64,000 bases of DNA from Oceanicoccus sagamiensis (GCF_002117105.1 NZ_CP019343.1:2232001-2296000), one strand, 5' to 3'. Counted from the first letter of the stretch, positions 17,857-28,566 are shown. A program made the numbers and translations. The notes: generated by a model not told the origin, from the sequence alone.

Positions 17857-18764
17857 CCCTGGAAAGCGGGGGCGATGTTGAGTTGGGTGTAGTCGCTGCT
17901 TCTGGAGTAGCTATTAGTGCTGATGGCCTGATCAATATAGCGCAAGTGGATACCAGTGGAGATCTGGTGCTTACTCAATCGAGTGGTGTTCAGTTGGGTG
18001 CTGTATCGGCATCGGATGTCAGCATCAGCAGTGAAGGTGAGGTCAATGTCGATGCAGTGGATGCTACCGGAGACTTGCTGGTTTCGCAGGCAGGCAGTGT
18101 TAGCTTAGGGGCTGGCCCTATGCCTATGGTGGCGGCAGCTAGCATTGATATTACTGCGCAGCGTGATGTTTCGGTGGCTACGTCGGGTGCTGGTCCAGTT
18201 TCTATCAATAGTAGCCAGGGTGATATTGAGGTAATCAGTACCGCGGGTCTGGATCTGGCTGAGGTTCGTACCCAGGGCAATAACGCCAGTATCAATATTC
18301 AGGCGAAAGAGAGTATCCGGCTGGCTGCAGTTGCAACGCAGTCGCGTACTAATGGTGTTGTGTCTATTCGCACGGCAGAGGGCAGTATACAGGCTAGCCG
18401 TGACCTGGGGGCTGCGGTCAATGGTGAGGGGGATGTGACCTCGGGCAGTATCAATCTGGATTCGCCTTTTGGTCAGGTGGGTACGTTTGTGCGCCCAATC
18501 CTGATTAATACAGGCAGTGCGGCGACTATTCTTAATGCTCAGCCGTTTGTGAGTGGTCAGGGTGCTACGCCTGCTCCGGTAGTTACCGGTGGTGTGCTGG
18601 GTTCCAGTGCTTTGGATGTCGCCTCGTCCTCAGGTTTGAGTAGTGCGGTTCAAACCATGATTGATACCCTGGCTGATATTGATCCCGGCGTGTTCAAAAA
18701 TGATGAGTTGGTGGAGCGTGATAGTACTTCATTGGCTCTGCCGGACTCGCAGCAGTCAGAATAA
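17853..18764 (+). CDS. Giant TpsA exoprotein, C-terminal part (after second frameshift)
   Basis: This 303-aa frame continues the adhesin. Read upstream of its nominal TTG start it gives GGDISASNLTLESGGDVELG, a typical filamentous-haemagglutinin motif that spans the frame junction, so it is not an independent gene. It has short beta-helix repeats (SGDLVLTQSSGVQLG, TGDLLVSQAGSVSLG, NNASINIQAKESIRLAAV) and then a Ser/Ala-rich tail ending at TAA 18762-18764. No C-terminal anchor, PEP-CTERM motif or cysteine hook is visible, so how the protein stays on the surface is unknown. Confidence 0.82.
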   Translation: MTLESGGDVELGVVAASGVAISADGLINIAQVDTSGDLVLTQSSGVQLGAVSASDVSISSEGEVNVDAVDATGDLLVSQAGSVSLGAGPMPMVAAASIDITAQRDVSVATSGAGPVSINSSQGDIEVISTAGLDLAEVRTQGNNASINIQAKESIRLAAVATQSRTNGVVSIRTAEGSIQASRDLGAAVNGEGDVTSGSINLDSPFGQVGTFVRPILINTGSAATILNAQPFVSGQGATPAPVVTGGVLGSSALDVASSSGLSSAVQTMIDTLADIDPGVFKNDELVERDSTSLALPDSQQSE

Positions 18765-18774
18765 GGGTGTTTTT

Positions 18775-18811
18775 TGCTGCATCTATATATAGGTACTATA
18801 TAGATGCAGCA
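18775..18811. terminator. Perfect 15-bp inverted repeat after tpsA
   Basis: TGCTGCATCTATATA (18775-18789) pairs perfectly with TATATAGATGCAGCA (18797-18811) around a 7-base loop, and TAGATGCAG is repeated just after. It lies 10 bases past the tpsA stop. There is no clear U-tract behind it on the plus strand (five T precede it), so it may be a transcript-stabilising hairpin or a weak terminator. Confidence 0.55.
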
Positions 18812-18944
18812 TAGATGCAGTACTCCTCTGTTGGTGCTTTCCTTCTATCTTATTGTTTTTTAAAGATATTTTTATATCAGAGCTGGGCTGCCAGCCGGTT
18901 TTGGTACAAATGCCCATAACACTACAAAATAGATAGAAATAGTG

Positions 18945-18973
18945 TTGACAGTCCTTGGGTCAGTCATTAGAAT
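18945..18973 (+). promoter_or_regulatory. Strong sigma-70-type promoter of the S10 operon
   Basis: TTGACA (18945-18950), a 17-base spacer and TAGAAT (18968-18973) are a perfect -35 and a near-perfect -10 box. Transcription would start near 18980, giving a leader of only about 67 bases before rpsJ. That is much shorter than the E. coli S10 leader, where L4 acts. Confidence 0.85.
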
Positions 18974-19043
18974 GCGCCTTCCTTTTTTCGGGTAGCCCCA
19001 GCCAATGTTGGTGAGCCCCTGTTAAAACACGATTGGAGTTTGA

Positions 19044-19358
<315 letters not shown>

Positions 19359-19526
19359 GCCTTTTAAGGTTTTAGCTCACTAAGCGAATTAATATAGTAT
19401 TTTTTTAAAGTTAGACCCGCTCGGGGGTCACCCCTGAGTCGTGTAACGTTCTCTCAGCAGATTGAATAGATCTTATAGAGAGTTCGGCCATAGAGGGTTA
19501 AGCCCCGTACACTGTGAGGTTGTAAG
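19359..19526 (+). promoter_or_regulatory. Possible structured region between rpsJ and rplC
   Basis: The gap holds CTCGGGGGTCACCCCTGAG (about 19419-19437), able to form a GC-rich hairpin with one bulge, and further pairing segments (CTCTC...GAGAG). It is wide for this operon. It might be a site of ribosomal-protein feedback or RNA processing, but no known leader motif is recognised. Confidence 0.3.
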
Positions 19527-20225
19527 ATGACAATTGGTTTAGTCGGCCGCAAAAGCGGCATGACCCGCGTCTTTACCGACGACGGCATATCTATCCCGGT
19601 AACGGTGGTTGAGGTTAGTCCCAACCGTGTTACTGGTGTCAAAACAAGCGAGAGCGATGGCTACTCTGCGATCCAGGTTACTACTGGTGAGCGCAAGGCT
19701 TCTCGCGTATCCAAAACTGAAGCCGGTCAGTTTGCGAAAGCAGGCGTTGAAGCTGGTCGCGGTCTTTGGGAATTCCGTTTAGAGGATGGTGATGAAGCTC
19801 CTGAAGTAGGCGCCGAGTTAACTGTTACTACATTTGAAGCTGGTCAGAAAGTTGATGTGACTGGTCAATCAAAGGGTAAGGGTTTTCAGGGCGGTATCAA
19901 GCGTTGGAATTTCCAAATGCAAGATGCTACTCACGGTAACTCTATCTCTCACCGTTCAAATGGTTCTATTGGTCAGTGTCAGACTCCAGGTCGCGTTTTC
20001 AAAGGTAAGAAAATGTCGGGCCATATGGGTGCTGAGAAAGTGACCATCCAGACTCTTGAAGTGGTTCGTGTTGATGAGGCGCGTAACCTGATTTTAATCA
20101 AGGGTGCTGTTCCAGGTGCTCCAGGCGGCGACGTTATCGTTAGTCCCGCTGTTAAAGTGAAGGGGCCTAATCATGGAATTAGCAACTTTTACTGTAGGAA
20201 AGAAAAAGCCAACAGGTGCTGTTGA
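19527..20225 (+). CDS. rplC: 50S ribosomal protein L3
   Basis: As read it is 232 aa against about 211 in relatives. [33 protein letters not shown] and [27 protein letters not shown] are diagnostic. The protein normally ends close to VKVKG, but here the frame runs on for another 20 residues ([10 protein letters not shown]...) and overlaps rplD by 53 bases. One extra G in the run at 20162-20165 would give VKVKGA and a TAA at 20168-20170, two bases before the rplD start. Either a G is missing in the sequence or this strain has an extended L3. The first is more likely. Confidence 0.96.
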   Translation: MTIGLVGRKSGMTRVFTDDGISIPVTVVEVSPNRVTGVKTSESDGYSAIQVTTGERKASRVSKTEAGQFAKAGVEAGRGLWEFRLEDGDEAPEVGAELTVTTFEAGQKVDVTGQSKGKGFQGGIKRWNFQMQDATHGNSISHRSNGSIGQCQTPGRVFKGKKMSGHMGAEKVTIQTLEVVRVDEARNLILIKGAVPGAPGGDVIVSPAVKVKGPNHGISNFYCRKEKANRCC

Positions 20226-20793
20226 AGTCTCTGAAGGTACTTTCGGCAAAGAATTTAATGAAGACCTGGTTCACCAGGTTGTTACTGCCTATTTGGCAGG
20301 TGCTCGTCAGGGTACTCGCGCTCAGAAAAACCGTGCTGCGGTGTCTGGTGGCGGTAAAAAGCCTTGGCGTCAAAAAGGTACTGGCCGCGCTCGTGCTGGT
20401 ACTATCCGTTCGCCAATCTGGCGTTCTGGTGGTGTGACTTTTGCGGCTCAGCCACAAGATCACTCACAGAAAGTAAACAAAAAAATGTATCGCGCAGCTC
20501 TGCGTTCAATCCTGTCTGAACTGTCTCGTCAAGAGCGTTTGGTGGTGGTTGATGCGCTGGAGATCAAAAAGCCCAAAACCAAAGCTTTAGTTAAAGTTTT
20601 AGACGGTTTTGGTACGCAAAGCGCCTTACTGATTTCAGAAGAAGTTTCTGAGAATCTTTACCTGGCATCACGCAACTTACATAAAGTCAGTGTGGTAGAT
20701 GTTGAAGGTGTTGATCCAGTAAGTCTAGTTGATGCAGATAAAGTGATTATCACTGTTACTGCGCTGAAGAAGTTTGAGGAGATGCTGGGATGA
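20173..20793 (+). CDS. rplD: 50S ribosomal protein L4
   Basis: 206 aa. Core motifs are [47 protein letters not shown] and RSPIWRSGG, the extended loop that lines the exit tunnel. In E. coli L4 also represses the S10 operon. The start ATG 20173 has AAGGGG seven bases upstream. The end overlaps the rplW start by four bases (ATGA), implying translational coupling. Confidence 0.98.
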   Translation: MELATFTVGKKKPTGAVEVSEGTFGKEFNEDLVHQVVTAYLAGARQGTRAQKNRAAVSGGGKKPWRQKGTGRARAGTIRSPIWRSGGVTFAAQPQDHSQKVNKKMYRAALRSILSELSRQERLVVVDALEIKKPKTKALVKVLDGFGTQSALLISEEVSENLYLASRNLHKVSVVDVEGVDPVSLVDADKVIITVTALKKFEEMLG

Positions 20794-21077
20794 ATGCAGA
20801 AAGACTGTATACGGTTCTAAAAGGCCCTCATATTTCTGAAAAAGCAGCGATGGGCGAAGATCAAGTGGTTTTCCGTGTTGCGGTTGACGCAACCAAGCTT
20901 GAAGTTAAGCACGCTGTAGAGAAATTATTCAAAGTGACTGTCGAAAACGTTCAAACTGTGAATGTTAAAGGCAAAGTTAAGCGCAACAAGTTTGGCCTTG
21001 CGGCTAAGCCTAGTTGGAAAAAAGCTTATGTTCGTTTGGCACAAGGTCAAGACATTGACTTTGCGTTGATCGATTAA
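20790..21077 (+). CDS. rplW: 50S ribosomal protein L23
   Basis: 95 aa. [23 protein letters not shown] and the [26 protein letters not shown]-like segment are typical. L23 sits at the tunnel exit and docks trigger factor and the signal recognition particle. It overlaps rplD by four bases. Confidence 0.97.
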   Translation: MNAERLYTVLKGPHISEKAAMGEDQVVFRVAVDATKLEVKHAVEKLFKVTVENVQTVNVKGKVKRNKFGLAAKPSWKKAYVRLAQGQDIDFALID

Positions 21078-21114
21078 TTAGCGTCACTAAAGGTATAGGT
21101 AGAGAGAAAGTCAG

Positions 21115-21942
21115 ATGGCAATTGTAAAAGCAAAACCGACATCTCCAGGGCGCCGTCATGTAGTTCGCGTTGTACACGCTGATCTGCATAAAGGTGCTCC
21201 TTATGCGCCCTTGCTGGAAAAGAAAAGCAAGAGTGGCGGTCGTAACAACAATGGTCGTATCACTACCCGTCATATCGGTGGTGGTCACAAGCAGCACTAT
21301 CGCTTAATCGACTTTAAGCGTAATAAAGATGGTATCCCAGCGACTGTTGAGCGCTTGGAATATGATCCAAACCGTAGCGCGAATATCGCTTTGGTTTTGT
21401 ATGCTGACGGTGAGCGTCGCTACATTATTGCGCCTAAAGGTGTTTCTGCTGGTGATCCGATCATGTCTGGTGATGCATCACCTATCAAGCCGGGTAATAC
21501 ATTGCCATTGCGCAATATCCCTGTTGGTAGTGTTGTTCACTGTATCGAAATGAAGCCTGGCAAGGGTGCACAAATTGCACGTTCAGCCGGTACTTCTGCG
21601 CAGCTAGTCGCTCGTGAAGGTCAGTACGTAACATTACGTCTGCGTTCAGGCGAAATGCGCAAAATCTTGTCAGAGTGTCGTGCAACCTTGGGCGAAGTAT
21701 CTAACAGTGAGCATAGCTTGCGTAAGTTAGGTAAAGCTGGTGCTTCACGCTGGCGCGGTGTTCGTCCTACCGTTCGCGGTGTGGCAATGAACCCGGTTGA
21801 TCACCCGCATGGTGGTGGTGAAGGTCGTACTTCGGGCGGTCGTCATCCTGTTTCACCTTGGGGTATGCCAACTAAAGGTTATAAGACGCGTAAGAATAAG
21901 CGTACTAACAAGTTAATCGTACGCAAGCGTAACGCTCGCTAA
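21115..21942 (+). CDS. rplB: 50S ribosomal protein L2
   Basis: 275 aa, normal length. [38 protein letters not shown] and the C-terminal [29 protein letters not shown] motif near the peptidyl-transferase centre are all present. An AGAGAGAAAG-type ribosome-binding site precedes the ATG. Confidence 0.99.
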   Translation: MAIVKAKPTSPGRRHVVRVVHADLHKGAPYAPLLEKKSKSGGRNNNGRITTRHIGGGHKQHYRLIDFKRNKDGIPATVERLEYDPNRSANIALVLYADGERRYIIAPKGVSAGDPIMSGDASPIKPGNTLPLRNIPVGSVVHCIEMKPGKGAQIARSAGTSAQLVAREGQYVTLRLRSGEMRKILSECRATLGEVSNSEHSLRKLGKAGASRWRGVRPTVRGVAMNPVDHPHGGGEGRTSGGRHPVSPWGMPTKGYKTRKNKRTNKLIVRKRNAR

Positions 21943-21973
21943 TAGCTAAACGAATTTAAGAGAGGAAGGTGCT

Positions 21974-22246
21974 GTGCCACGTTCACTAAAAAAAGGTCCA
22001 TTTATTGATCTTCACTTGATGAAGAAGGTCGAGACAGCGATCGAAAGTAATGATAAGCGTCCCATTAAAACCTGGTCGCGTCGTTCAATGATCTCTCCGG
22101 ATATGGTTGGTTTGACCATTGCTGTTCATAATGGCCGTCAGCATGTCCCAGTATTTGTTACCGAAGATATGGTTGGTCACAAATTGGGTGAATTCGCTGC
22201 TACTCGTACTTATCGCGGCCACGTCGCTGATAAGAAAGCGCGCTAA
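21974..22246 (+). CDS. rpsS: 30S ribosomal protein S19
   Basis: 90 aa, GTG start with GAGGAAGG upstream. [42 protein letters not shown] and [16 protein letters not shown] are characteristic. S19 lies in the 30S head near S13. Confidence 0.98.
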   Translation: MPRSLKKGPFIDLHLMKKVETAIESNDKRPIKTWSRRSMISPDMVGLTIAVHNGRQHVPVFVTEDMVGHKLGEFAATRTYRGHVADKKAR

Positions 22247-22269
22247 GAAGCAGTTAATAGAAGGTATAG

Positions 22270-22611
22270 ATGATGGAAGTTTCAGCGAAATTAACTGGTG
22301 CGCAAATCTCTCCGCAAAAAGTGCGTTTGATTGCTGACCAGATCCGTGGCAAAGAAGTTGAAGAAGCTCTTGATATGCTTGAGTTCAGCAACAAAAAAGC
22401 CGCTGACATTGTTAAGAAGTTATTGAACTCTGCTATTGCTAACGCAGAGCATAACGAAGGTGCAGACGTAGATGAGCTAAAAGTATCTACCATCTTTGTT
22501 GACGAAGGCAGAACATTAAAGCGTCTTCGTCCACGGGCTAAAGGTCGTGCAGATCGCATCCTTAAGCGTTCTTGTCACATTACCGTTAAAGTTAGCGACA
22601 GCGAAGACTAA
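22270..22611 (+). CDS. rplV: 50S ribosomal protein L22
   Basis: 113 aa from ATG 22270; the next ATG (22273) gives the more usual MEVSAKL start. [22 protein letters not shown] and [18 protein letters not shown] are diagnostic. The tunnel-lining beta-hairpin is intact. Confidence 0.97.
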   Translation: MMEVSAKLTGAQISPQKVRLIADQIRGKEVEEALDMLEFSNKKAADIVKKLLNSAIANAEHNEGADVDELKVSTIFVDEGRTLKRLRPRAKGRADRILKRSCHITVKVSDSED

Positions 22612-22626
22612 TTAGGAGACGACCAG

Positions 22627-23304
22627 ATGGGTCAGAAAGTACACCCAACAGGCATACGTTTAGGTATCACCAAAGAGCATACTTCAGTTTGGTATGCAGA
22701 TGGCTCAGCCTATTCTGAAAACCTGATCAACGATCTAGAAGTTCGTGAATACGTTGCCAAGAAGCTTGAAAGTGCTTCTGTAAGCCGCATCGTTATCGAG
22801 CGTCCAGCACAGACTGCGCGTATCACTATTCATACAGCGCGTCCTGGTATCGTTATCGGTAAAAAAGGTGAAGACGTTGATAAGCTGCGTAAAGAGCTGT
22901 CCGTCAAAATGGGTGTGCCTGTGCACATCAATATCGAAGAAATTCGTAAGCCTGATTTAGATGCAAAATTGGTTGCACAGAATGTAGCTGGCCAGTTAGA
23001 GCGTCGTGTTATGTTCCGTCGTGCGATGAAGCGTGTTGTTCAAAACGCTATGCGTCAGGGCGCACAGGGCATCAAAGTTCAGGTAAGTGGTCGTGTTGGT
23101 GGTGCAGAGATTGCACGTACTGAATGGTATCGTGAAGGTCGTGTACCTCTTCATACTCTTCGCGCTGATATTGATTACGCCACTTATGAAGCAGCCACTA
23201 CTTACGGCATTATCGGTGTCAAAGTATGGATCTTCAAAGGTGAAGTGATTGGCGGTGTTGAAGAAGTAGAACAGAAGCCAAAAGGTAAGAAGGGTGCTGC
23301 ATAA
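22627..23304 (+). CDS. rpsC: 30S ribosomal protein S3
   Basis: 225 aa. [16 protein letters not shown], the KH-domain segment [19 protein letters not shown] and [30 protein letters not shown] are present. The C-terminus is a basic lysine tail (KPKGKKGAA). An AGGAG site precedes the start. Confidence 0.99.
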   Translation: MGQKVHPTGIRLGITKEHTSVWYADGSAYSENLINDLEVREYVAKKLESASVSRIVIERPAQTARITIHTARPGIVIGKKGEDVDKLRKELSVKMGVPVHINIEEIRKPDLDAKLVAQNVAGQLERRVMFRRAMKRVVQNAMRQGAQGIKVQVSGRVGGAEIARTEWYREGRVPLHTLRADIDYATYEAATTYGIIGVKVWIFKGEVIGGVEEVEQKPKGKKGAA

Positions 23305-23366
23305 TTAATTCCTGGAATTAATGGCAGGCACAAAAAGAATTTAGATAAAGGGTAAGGGTTCAGCAA

Positions 23367-23780
23367 ATGCTACAACCTAAACGTACAAAATTTCGTAAGA
23401 TGATGAAAGGTCGCAATCGCGGCTTGGCACATCGTGGCAGCAAAATCAGTTTCGGTGAATACGGCCTAAAAGCTGTTGGCCGTGGCCGAGTAACTGCTCG
23501 TCAGATCGAAGCCGCACGTCGTGCGATGACTCGTCACATTAAGCGTGGCGGTAAAATTTGGATTCGTGTGTTTCCAGACAAGCCAATTACCGGTAAGCCT
23601 TTAGAAGTTCGTCAAGGTAAAGGTAAGGGTAATGTTGAGTACTGGGTAGCACAGGTTCAGCCAGGCAAAGTTCTTTATGAAGTGCAGGGCGTGAGCGAAG
23701 AGTTGGCGCGTGAAGCTTTTGCTTTAGCGGCAGCCAAGATTCCAGTTGCAACCACTTTTGTTAAACGGTCGGTAATGTAA
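23367..23780 (+). CDS. rplP: 50S ribosomal protein L16
   Basis: 137 aa, normal length. [28 protein letters not shown] and [27 protein letters not shown] are typical. The stop shares one base with the rpmC start. Confidence 0.98.
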   Translation: MLQPKRTKFRKMMKGRNRGLAHRGSKISFGEYGLKAVGRGRVTARQIEAARRAMTRHIKRGGKIWIRVFPDKPITGKPLEVRQGKGKGNVEYWVAQVQPGKVLYEVQGVSEELAREAFALAAAKIPVATTFVKRSVM

Positions 23781-23971
23781 TGAAAGCTTCAGAATTACGT
23801 GAAAAATCTGTAGAAGAGCTAGGCGCTGAGTTAGTTAAACTGCGTGAAGACCAGTTTAAGCTAAACATGCAAAACGCTACAGGTCAGTTGGGTCAATCCC
23901 ACCTGTTGAAACAAGCTCGTAAAGATATCGCACGGGTAAAAACTGTGCTTTCAGAAAAGGCAGGTAACTAA
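23780..23971 (+). CDS. rpmC: 50S ribosomal protein L29
   Basis: 63 aa, helical hairpin protein: [25 protein letters not shown]-type middle and [12 protein letters not shown]. It overlaps the rplP stop by one base and ends one base before rpsQ. Confidence 0.97.
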   Translation: MKASELREKSVEELGAELVKLREDQFKLNMQNATGQLGQSHLLKQARKDIARVKTVLSEKAGN

Positions 23972-23972
23972 G

Positions 23973-24239
23973 ATGTCAGCAAAAGAAAGCGGAGCTCGTA
24001 CAGCGACGGGTAAAGTCGTTAGCGACAAAATGGATAAAACAATTACTGTTCTTATTGAGCGTAAAGTTAAACATCCTATCTACGGCAAATATTTGATTCG
24101 TTCATCCAAGCTTCACGCTCACGATGAAAACAACGAATGCAAAGCTGGTGATGTTGTCACTATCAGCGAGACAAAGCCATATTCCAAGTCTAAGACCTGG
24201 AAGTTGGAAAAGATTGAAGAGAGTGCCGTACAGGTATAA
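23973..24239 (+). CDS. rpsQ: 30S ribosomal protein S17
   Basis: 88 aa. [28 protein letters not shown] and SKTWKLEKI identify it; it is an OB-fold protein of early 30S assembly. In E. coli it closes the S10 operon, and the 66-base gap that follows fits that boundary. Confidence 0.97.
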   Translation: MSAKESGARTATGKVVSDKMDKTITVLIERKVKHPIYGKYLIRSSKLHAHDENNECKAGDVVTISETKPYSKSKTWKLEKIEESAVQV

Positions 24240-24305
24240 CGCGCCTCTGGCTTGCCTTGCTAACTAAGGGCTGGCTGGAATCGATAAGAAGGTTTGGAGT
24301 AGAAG

Positions 24306-24674
24306 ATGATTCAAACAGAATCGTATTTAGATGTAGCAGATAACAGCGGCGCACGTCGTGTTATGTGTATCAAAGTACTGGGTGGTTCACACCGTCGTTA
24401 TGCGCGTATTGGTGACCTGATCAAGGTGACTGTGAAGGAAGCGATTCCTCGCGGTAAAGTTAAAAAAGGTCAGGTAATGACAGCGGTTGTAGTACGTACC
24501 AAAAAAGGTGTACGTCGCGGTGACGGCTCGATGATCAAGTTTGACGATAACGCTGCAGTTATCCTGAATGCTCAGGATGCGCCAATTGGTACTCGTATCT
24601 TTGGCCCAGTAACCCGCGAACTGCGCGGTGAAAAATTTATGAAGATTATCTCTCTGGCCCCTGAAGTACTTTAA
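24306..24674 (+). CDS. rplN: 50S ribosomal protein L14
   Basis: 122 aa, the normal length and first gene of the spc set. [37 protein letters not shown] and [22 protein letters not shown] are diagnostic. An AGGTTTGGAG site precedes the ATG. Confidence 0.99.
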   Translation: MIQTESYLDVADNSGARRVMCIKVLGGSHRRYARIGDLIKVTVKEAIPRGKVKKGQVMTAVVVRTKKGVRRGDGSMIKFDDNAAVILNAQDAPIGTRIFGPVTRELRGEKFMKIISLAPEVL

Positions 24675-24713
24675 GTACTGGTTTAGAGAAGCAGAGAGAG
24701 TAGAGGATCGGAA

Positions 24714-25028
24714 ATGCGTAAAATTATGCGAGATGACGAAGTCATCATCCTGGCAGGTAAAGACAAAGGCAAGCGTGGCAAGGTTGTTAGCCAGGTTGGC
24801 GAAGATCGTCTGATTGTTTCTGGCATCAATATGATGAAGAAGCACCAGAAGCCTAACCCGCAAGCAAATGTACCTGGCGGCATTATTGAAAAAGAAGCGC
24901 CGATTCAGATTTCAAATGTAGCGATTTTTAATAGCGCTACTGCGAAAGCGGATCGTGTAGGTTTTAAAGTTGAAGGTGGCAAGAAAGTGCGTATCTTCAA
25001 ATCAAACGGCGAACAGATTGACGCGTAA
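24714..25028 (+). CDS. rplX: 50S ribosomal protein L24
   Basis: 104 aa with the KOW motif [18 protein letters not shown] at the N-terminus and [17 protein letters not shown] in the middle. A small UUCG-loop hairpin follows the stop. Confidence 0.98.
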   Translation: MRKIMRDDEVIILAGKDKGKRGKVVSQVGEDRLIVSGINMMKKHQKPNPQANVPGGIIEKEAPIQISNVAIFNSATAKADRVGFKVEGGKKVRIFKSNGEQIDA

Positions 25029-25048
25029 TCTTCTCCTTCGGGAAGATT
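25027..25048 (+). other. UUCG-tetraloop hairpin between rplX and rplE
   Basis: AATCTTCTCC, loop TTCG, then GGAAGATT form a small stem with a bulge, beginning at the rplX stop codon. There is no T-tract, so it is more likely an mRNA-stability or processing element than a terminator. Confidence 0.4.
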
Positions 25049-25082
25049 TACAGTGGCAACATAGAGAAAGCTGAGAAAAGAA

Positions 25083-25622
25083 ATGGCGAATTTGAAAGAA
25101 AAGTACAACACAGAGTTAAAGGCACAGCTTAAAGAAGAGCTGAAGCTGGACAATGTGATGGAAGTTCCGGCAATTACCAAGATCACCCTGAATATGGGTG
25201 TAGGTGAAGCACTGGGCGACAAGAAAGTTCTTGAGCATGCAGTAAGCAATATGGAACAAATTAGCGGCCAGAAAGTTGTGGTCACTAAGGCGCGTAAATC
25301 TATCGCTGGCTTTAAAGTCCGTGAAGATTGGCCGATCGGTTGTAAAGTTACATTGCGTAGCGACCGTATGTACGAATTCCTGGAACGCTTAATCAGCATC
25401 TCAATTCCACGTATTCGCGATTTCCGCGGCATTAGCCCGAAATCATTTGATGGTCGCGGCAACTTTGCCATGGGTGTTTCAGAGCAGATTATCTTCCCTG
25501 AAATCGACTATGACAAAATTGATAAAATCCGTGGTATGGATATTACCATTACCACTTCAGCACGGAACAACGAAGAAGGTTTGGCCCTGTTGAAAGCATT
25601 TAATTTCCCTTTTAAGAACTAA
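25083..25622 (+). CDS. rplE: 50S ribosomal protein L5
   Basis: 179 aa. [42 protein letters not shown] and [36 protein letters not shown] are typical. L5 binds 5S rRNA. Confidence 0.99.
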   Translation: MANLKEKYNTELKAQLKEELKLDNVMEVPAITKITLNMGVGEALGDKKVLEHAVSNMEQISGQKVVVTKARKSIAGFKVREDWPIGCKVTLRSDRMYEFLERLISISIPRIRDFRGISPKSFDGRGNFAMGVSEQIIFPEIDYDKIDKIRGMDITITTSARNNEEGLALLKAFNFPFKN

Positions 25623-25637
25623 TTTAGGTATAGCGGC

Positions 25638-25943
25638 ATGGCAAAGAAATCGATGATCGCCCGCGAAGCAAAGCGTGCAGCAACTGTTAAAAAGTTTGCA
25701 GCAAAACGCGCTGAGCTTAAAGCACTGATCCTGGATCCAAACGCGAGTGATGATGACAAGTGGGCTGCGCAGATCAAACTGCAAAAGCTTCCACGTGATG
25801 CTAACCCGGTTCGTCAGCGTAACCGCTGTCAGGTTACCGGTCGTCCACACGGTGTTTATCGCAAGTTTGGTTTATGTCGTAACAAATTACGCGAAGCTGC
25901 TATGCGCGGCGACGTACCTGGTCTAGTTAAGGCTAGTTGGTAA
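25638..25943 (+). CDS. rpsN: 30S ribosomal protein S14 (zinc-free form)
   Basis: 101 aa. The long form without the CxxC-CxxC zinc ribbon. [26 protein letters not shown] and [18 protein letters not shown] are characteristic. Confidence 0.98.
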   Translation: MAKKSMIAREAKRAATVKKFAAKRAELKALILDPNASDDDKWAAQIKLQKLPRDANPVRQRNRCQVTGRPHGVYRKFGLCRNKLREAAMRGDVPGLVKASW

Positions 25944-26004
25944 ATCTTGTCTTTGTTGACATTGTTGAAAGCAGAAAGAAGACAGAGGCTTTAGGAGCAA
26001 AAAT

Positions 26005-26400
26005 ATGAGTATGCAAGATCCCGTAGCGGATATGCTAACCCGGATTCGCAATGCACAGATGGCTGGTAAGCCTGAAGTTGCGATGCCCGCTTCAAAATTA
26101 AAAGCAGCTTTGGCTGGTGTGTTACAGGAAGAAGGCTTTGTAGCTGGTTCTCGTAACGAAGCGGTAGATGGCAAGCCCAACTTGGTTGTAGAGCTTAAGT
26201 ACTACAACGGCAAGCCAGTTATTGTTGAAATTGACCGTGTAAGTCGCCCTGGTTTGCGCTCTTACGTCGGTAAAGATGAATTGCCAAAAGTACGTGGTGG
26301 TTTAGGTGTTGCGATTGTCTCTACCTCTAAAGGTGTGATGACTGATCGTGCAGCACGTGCTGCCGGTGTTGGTGGTGAAGTACTTTGCACAGTTTTCTAA
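26005..26400 (+). CDS. rpsH: 30S ribosomal protein S8
   Basis: 131 aa. [22 protein letters not shown] and the C-terminal [26 protein letters not shown] identify it. In E. coli S8 is the spc operon repressor, acting near rplE. A TTTAGGAGC site precedes the start. Confidence 0.99.
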   Translation: MSMQDPVADMLTRIRNAQMAGKPEVAMPASKLKAALAGVLQEEGFVAGSRNEAVDGKPNLVVELKYYNGKPVIVEIDRVSRPGLRSYVGKDELPKVRGGLGVAIVSTSKGVMTDRAARAAGVGGEVLCTVF

Positions 26401-26437
26401 GAAAACTGTCACTTAAATAGAGTCAGAGTTTAAGACT

Positions 26438-26971
26438 ATGTCTAGAGTAGCAAAAAGCCCAGTGGCTATCCCAGCAGGTGTTGAGGTGAAAATTAACGGT
26501 CAGGAAGTGACTGTTAAAGGCGCCAAAGAATCCATGTCTTGGGGTGTGCACGAGAAGGTAGAAGTTAAACAAGAAGAAAACAAGTTAGTGTTTTCTGGTC
26601 GTAACGATGCGAAAGACGCCTGGGCCCTGGCCGGCACTACGCGCGCATTAGTTAACAATATGGTGATTGGTGTTAGCACTGGCTTTCAGAAAAAGCTTGA
26701 GCTAAACGGTGTTGGTTATCGTGCCAAATCAACAGGTAATGTTTTGAACCTGACTTTAGGTTTCTCACACCCGGTTGATTACGAATTACCTAAAGGCGTT
26801 AGCGCTGAAACACCTTCTCAAACCGAGATCGTGTTGAAAGGCGCAGACAAGCAACAAATTGGACAGGTAGCTGCTGAAATTCGCGCCTTCCGTCCACCTG
26901 AGCCTTATAAAGGTAAAGGTATTCGTTATTCCGACGAGTATGTTCGTCGTAAAGAAGCTAAGAAGAAGTAA
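26438..26971 (+). CDS. rplF: 50S ribosomal protein L6
   Basis: 177 aa. [34 protein letters not shown] and the C-terminal [18 protein letters not shown] are diagnostic. L6 sits near the GTPase-associated centre. Confidence 0.99.
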   Translation: MSRVAKSPVAIPAGVEVKINGQEVTVKGAKESMSWGVHEKVEVKQEENKLVFSGRNDAKDAWALAGTTRALVNNMVIGVSTGFQKKLELNGVGYRAKSTGNVLNLTLGFSHPVDYELPKGVSAETPSQTEIVLKGADKQQIGQVAAEIRAFRPPEPYKGKGIRYSDEYVRRKEAKKK

Positions 26972-26983
26972 TAGGTAACTAGT

Positions 26984-27334
26984 ATGAGCGACAAGAAAAC
27001 ATCAAGATTGCGTCGTGCTCGCCGAGCCCGCGCCAAGATGCGTGAGTTAGGTGCTAATCGCCTTAGCGTTCACCGCACTTCGCAGCACATTTACGCACAA
27101 ATTATTGGCCCAGAAGGCGATAAAGTTTTAGCTAGTGCTTCAACACTGGATAAAGACTTGCGTTCAGGTAGCACCGGTAATGCCGATGCCGCAGCCAGTG
27201 TTGGTAAGTTGATAGCAGAGCGTGCAAAGGCCGCCGGTATTTCCGACGTAGCTTTTGACCGTAGTGGTTTTAAATACCATGGCCGCATTAAGGCTTTGGC
27301 AGAGGCAGCCCGCGAAGGCGGCCTACAATTCTAA
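26984..27334 (+). CDS. rplR: 50S ribosomal protein L18
   Basis: 116 aa. [34 protein letters not shown] and [26 protein letters not shown] are typical of this 5S rRNA-binding protein. Confidence 0.98.
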   Translation: MSDKKTSRLRRARRARAKMRELGANRLSVHRTSQHIYAQIIGPEGDKVLASASTLDKDLRSGSTGNADAAASVGKLIAERAKAAGISDVAFDRSGFKYHGRIKALAEAAREGGLQF

Positions 27335-27370
27335 CGATTCAAGCGATTGAATTAGAGTCAGGGTTAAACG

Positions 27371-27883
27371 ATGTCATTTAATGATTCAAAAAAGCAGGAC
27401 GATTCTGAAGGCTTACAAGAGAAGCTGGTTCAGGTTAACCGTGTTGCAAAAGTGGTAAAAGGTGGTCGTATTTTCGGTTTCACTGCGCTGACAGTAGTCG
27501 GTGACGGTAACGGTAAAGTCGGCTTTGGTCGTGGTAAGGCTCGCGAAGTGCCAGTAGCTATCCAGAAAGCTATGGAAGCGGCTCGTCGCAATATGATCGA
27601 CGTTGACCTGAATGGTGACACTATTCAGTATCCGATCAAAGCTAACCACGGTGCTTCAAAAATCTACATGCAGCCTGCATCACAGGGTACTGGTGTTATC
27701 GCCGGTGGCGCAATGCGTGCTGTATTGGAAATGGCTGGTGTACATAACGTACTGGCCAAGAGCTACGGTTCTACTAATCCGGTAAACGTTGTTCGCGCAA
27801 CTTTTAAAGCGCTTGAAACAATGGCTTCGCCTGAGCAAGTAGCGAATCGTCGCGGCAAAACAGTAGAAGAAATTTTAAATTAA
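27371..27883 (+). CDS. rpsE: 30S ribosomal protein S5
   Basis: 170 aa. [34 protein letters not shown] and [26 protein letters not shown] are present. S5 influences decoding fidelity and mRNA unwinding. Confidence 0.99.
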   Translation: MSFNDSKKQDDSEGLQEKLVQVNRVAKVVKGGRIFGFTALTVVGDGNGKVGFGRGKAREVPVAIQKAMEAARRNMIDVDLNGDTIQYPIKANHGASKIYMQPASQGTGVIAGGAMRAVLEMAGVHNVLAKSYGSTNPVNVVRATFKALETMASPEQVANRRGKTVEEILN

Positions 27884-27928
27884 GTAGTGAATCGGTGGTG
27901 AACACCGCCGAGCATTAGGGTTGCAGAA

Positions 27929-28111
27929 ATGGCCAAGAAGACAGTTAAAGTAACGCTGGTACGTAGTACTAACGGTCGCAGACAGGCGCACAAAGCCTCA
28001 GTTGCCGGTTTGGGTTTACGTCGCATTAATCACACCGTTGAAGTGGAAGATACACCTTCAACACGCGGTATGATTAACCAAGTCAGCTATTTGCTACGGG
28101 TTGAGGATTAA
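27929..28111 (+). CDS. rpmD: 50S ribosomal protein L30
   Basis: 60 aa, matching the short bacterial family. [36 protein letters not shown] is typical. It is followed after two bases by rplO. Confidence 0.97.
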   Translation: MAKKTVKVTLVRSTNGRRQAHKASVAGLGLRRINHTVEVEDTPSTRGMINQVSYLLRVED

Positions 28112-28113
28112 TC

Positions 28114-28560
28114 ATGACTGAAGAATTACGTTTAAATACATTGAGCCCGGCACCTGGTGCCAAGCACAGCTCAAAGCGTGTTGGTCGTGGTATCGGTAGC
28201 GGCTTAGGTAAAACCGGTGGCCGTGGTCACAAAGGTCAAAAAGCTCGCAGTGGCGGTAGTGTTCGTCCAGGTTTCGAGGGTGGCCAGATGCCAATGCAGA
28301 AGCGTTTGCCGAAGTACGGCTTCACTTCTCGCGTAGCTCGGGTAACCGCTCAGATCCGTACTAGCGAATTAGCAGCAGTTAAAGATGATGTGATCGATCT
28401 AACAGCGCTTAAGCGTGCTGACCTGGTTGGTACTAATATCGAACGTGCAAAAATCTTTTTGTCAGGCGATGTAAACAAAGCTGTGACTATTAAAGGTTTA
28501 GGTGTAACCAAAGGCGCTCGTGAAGCAATCGAGAAAGCCGGCGGAAAGATTGAGGAATAA
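28114..28560 (+). CDS. rplO: 50S ribosomal protein L15
   Basis: 148 aa. The glycine- and basic-rich N-terminal segment [27 protein letters not shown] and [18 protein letters not shown] are diagnostic. The gene ends six bases before secY. Confidence 0.98.
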   Translation: MTEELRLNTLSPAPGAKHSSKRVGRGIGSGLGKTGGRGHKGQKARSGGSVRPGFEGGQMPMQKRLPKYGFTSRVARVTAQIRTSELAAVKDDVIDLTALKRADLVGTNIERAKIFLSGDVNKAVTIKGLGVTKGAREAIEKAGGKIEE

Positions 28561-28566
28561 TCCATA

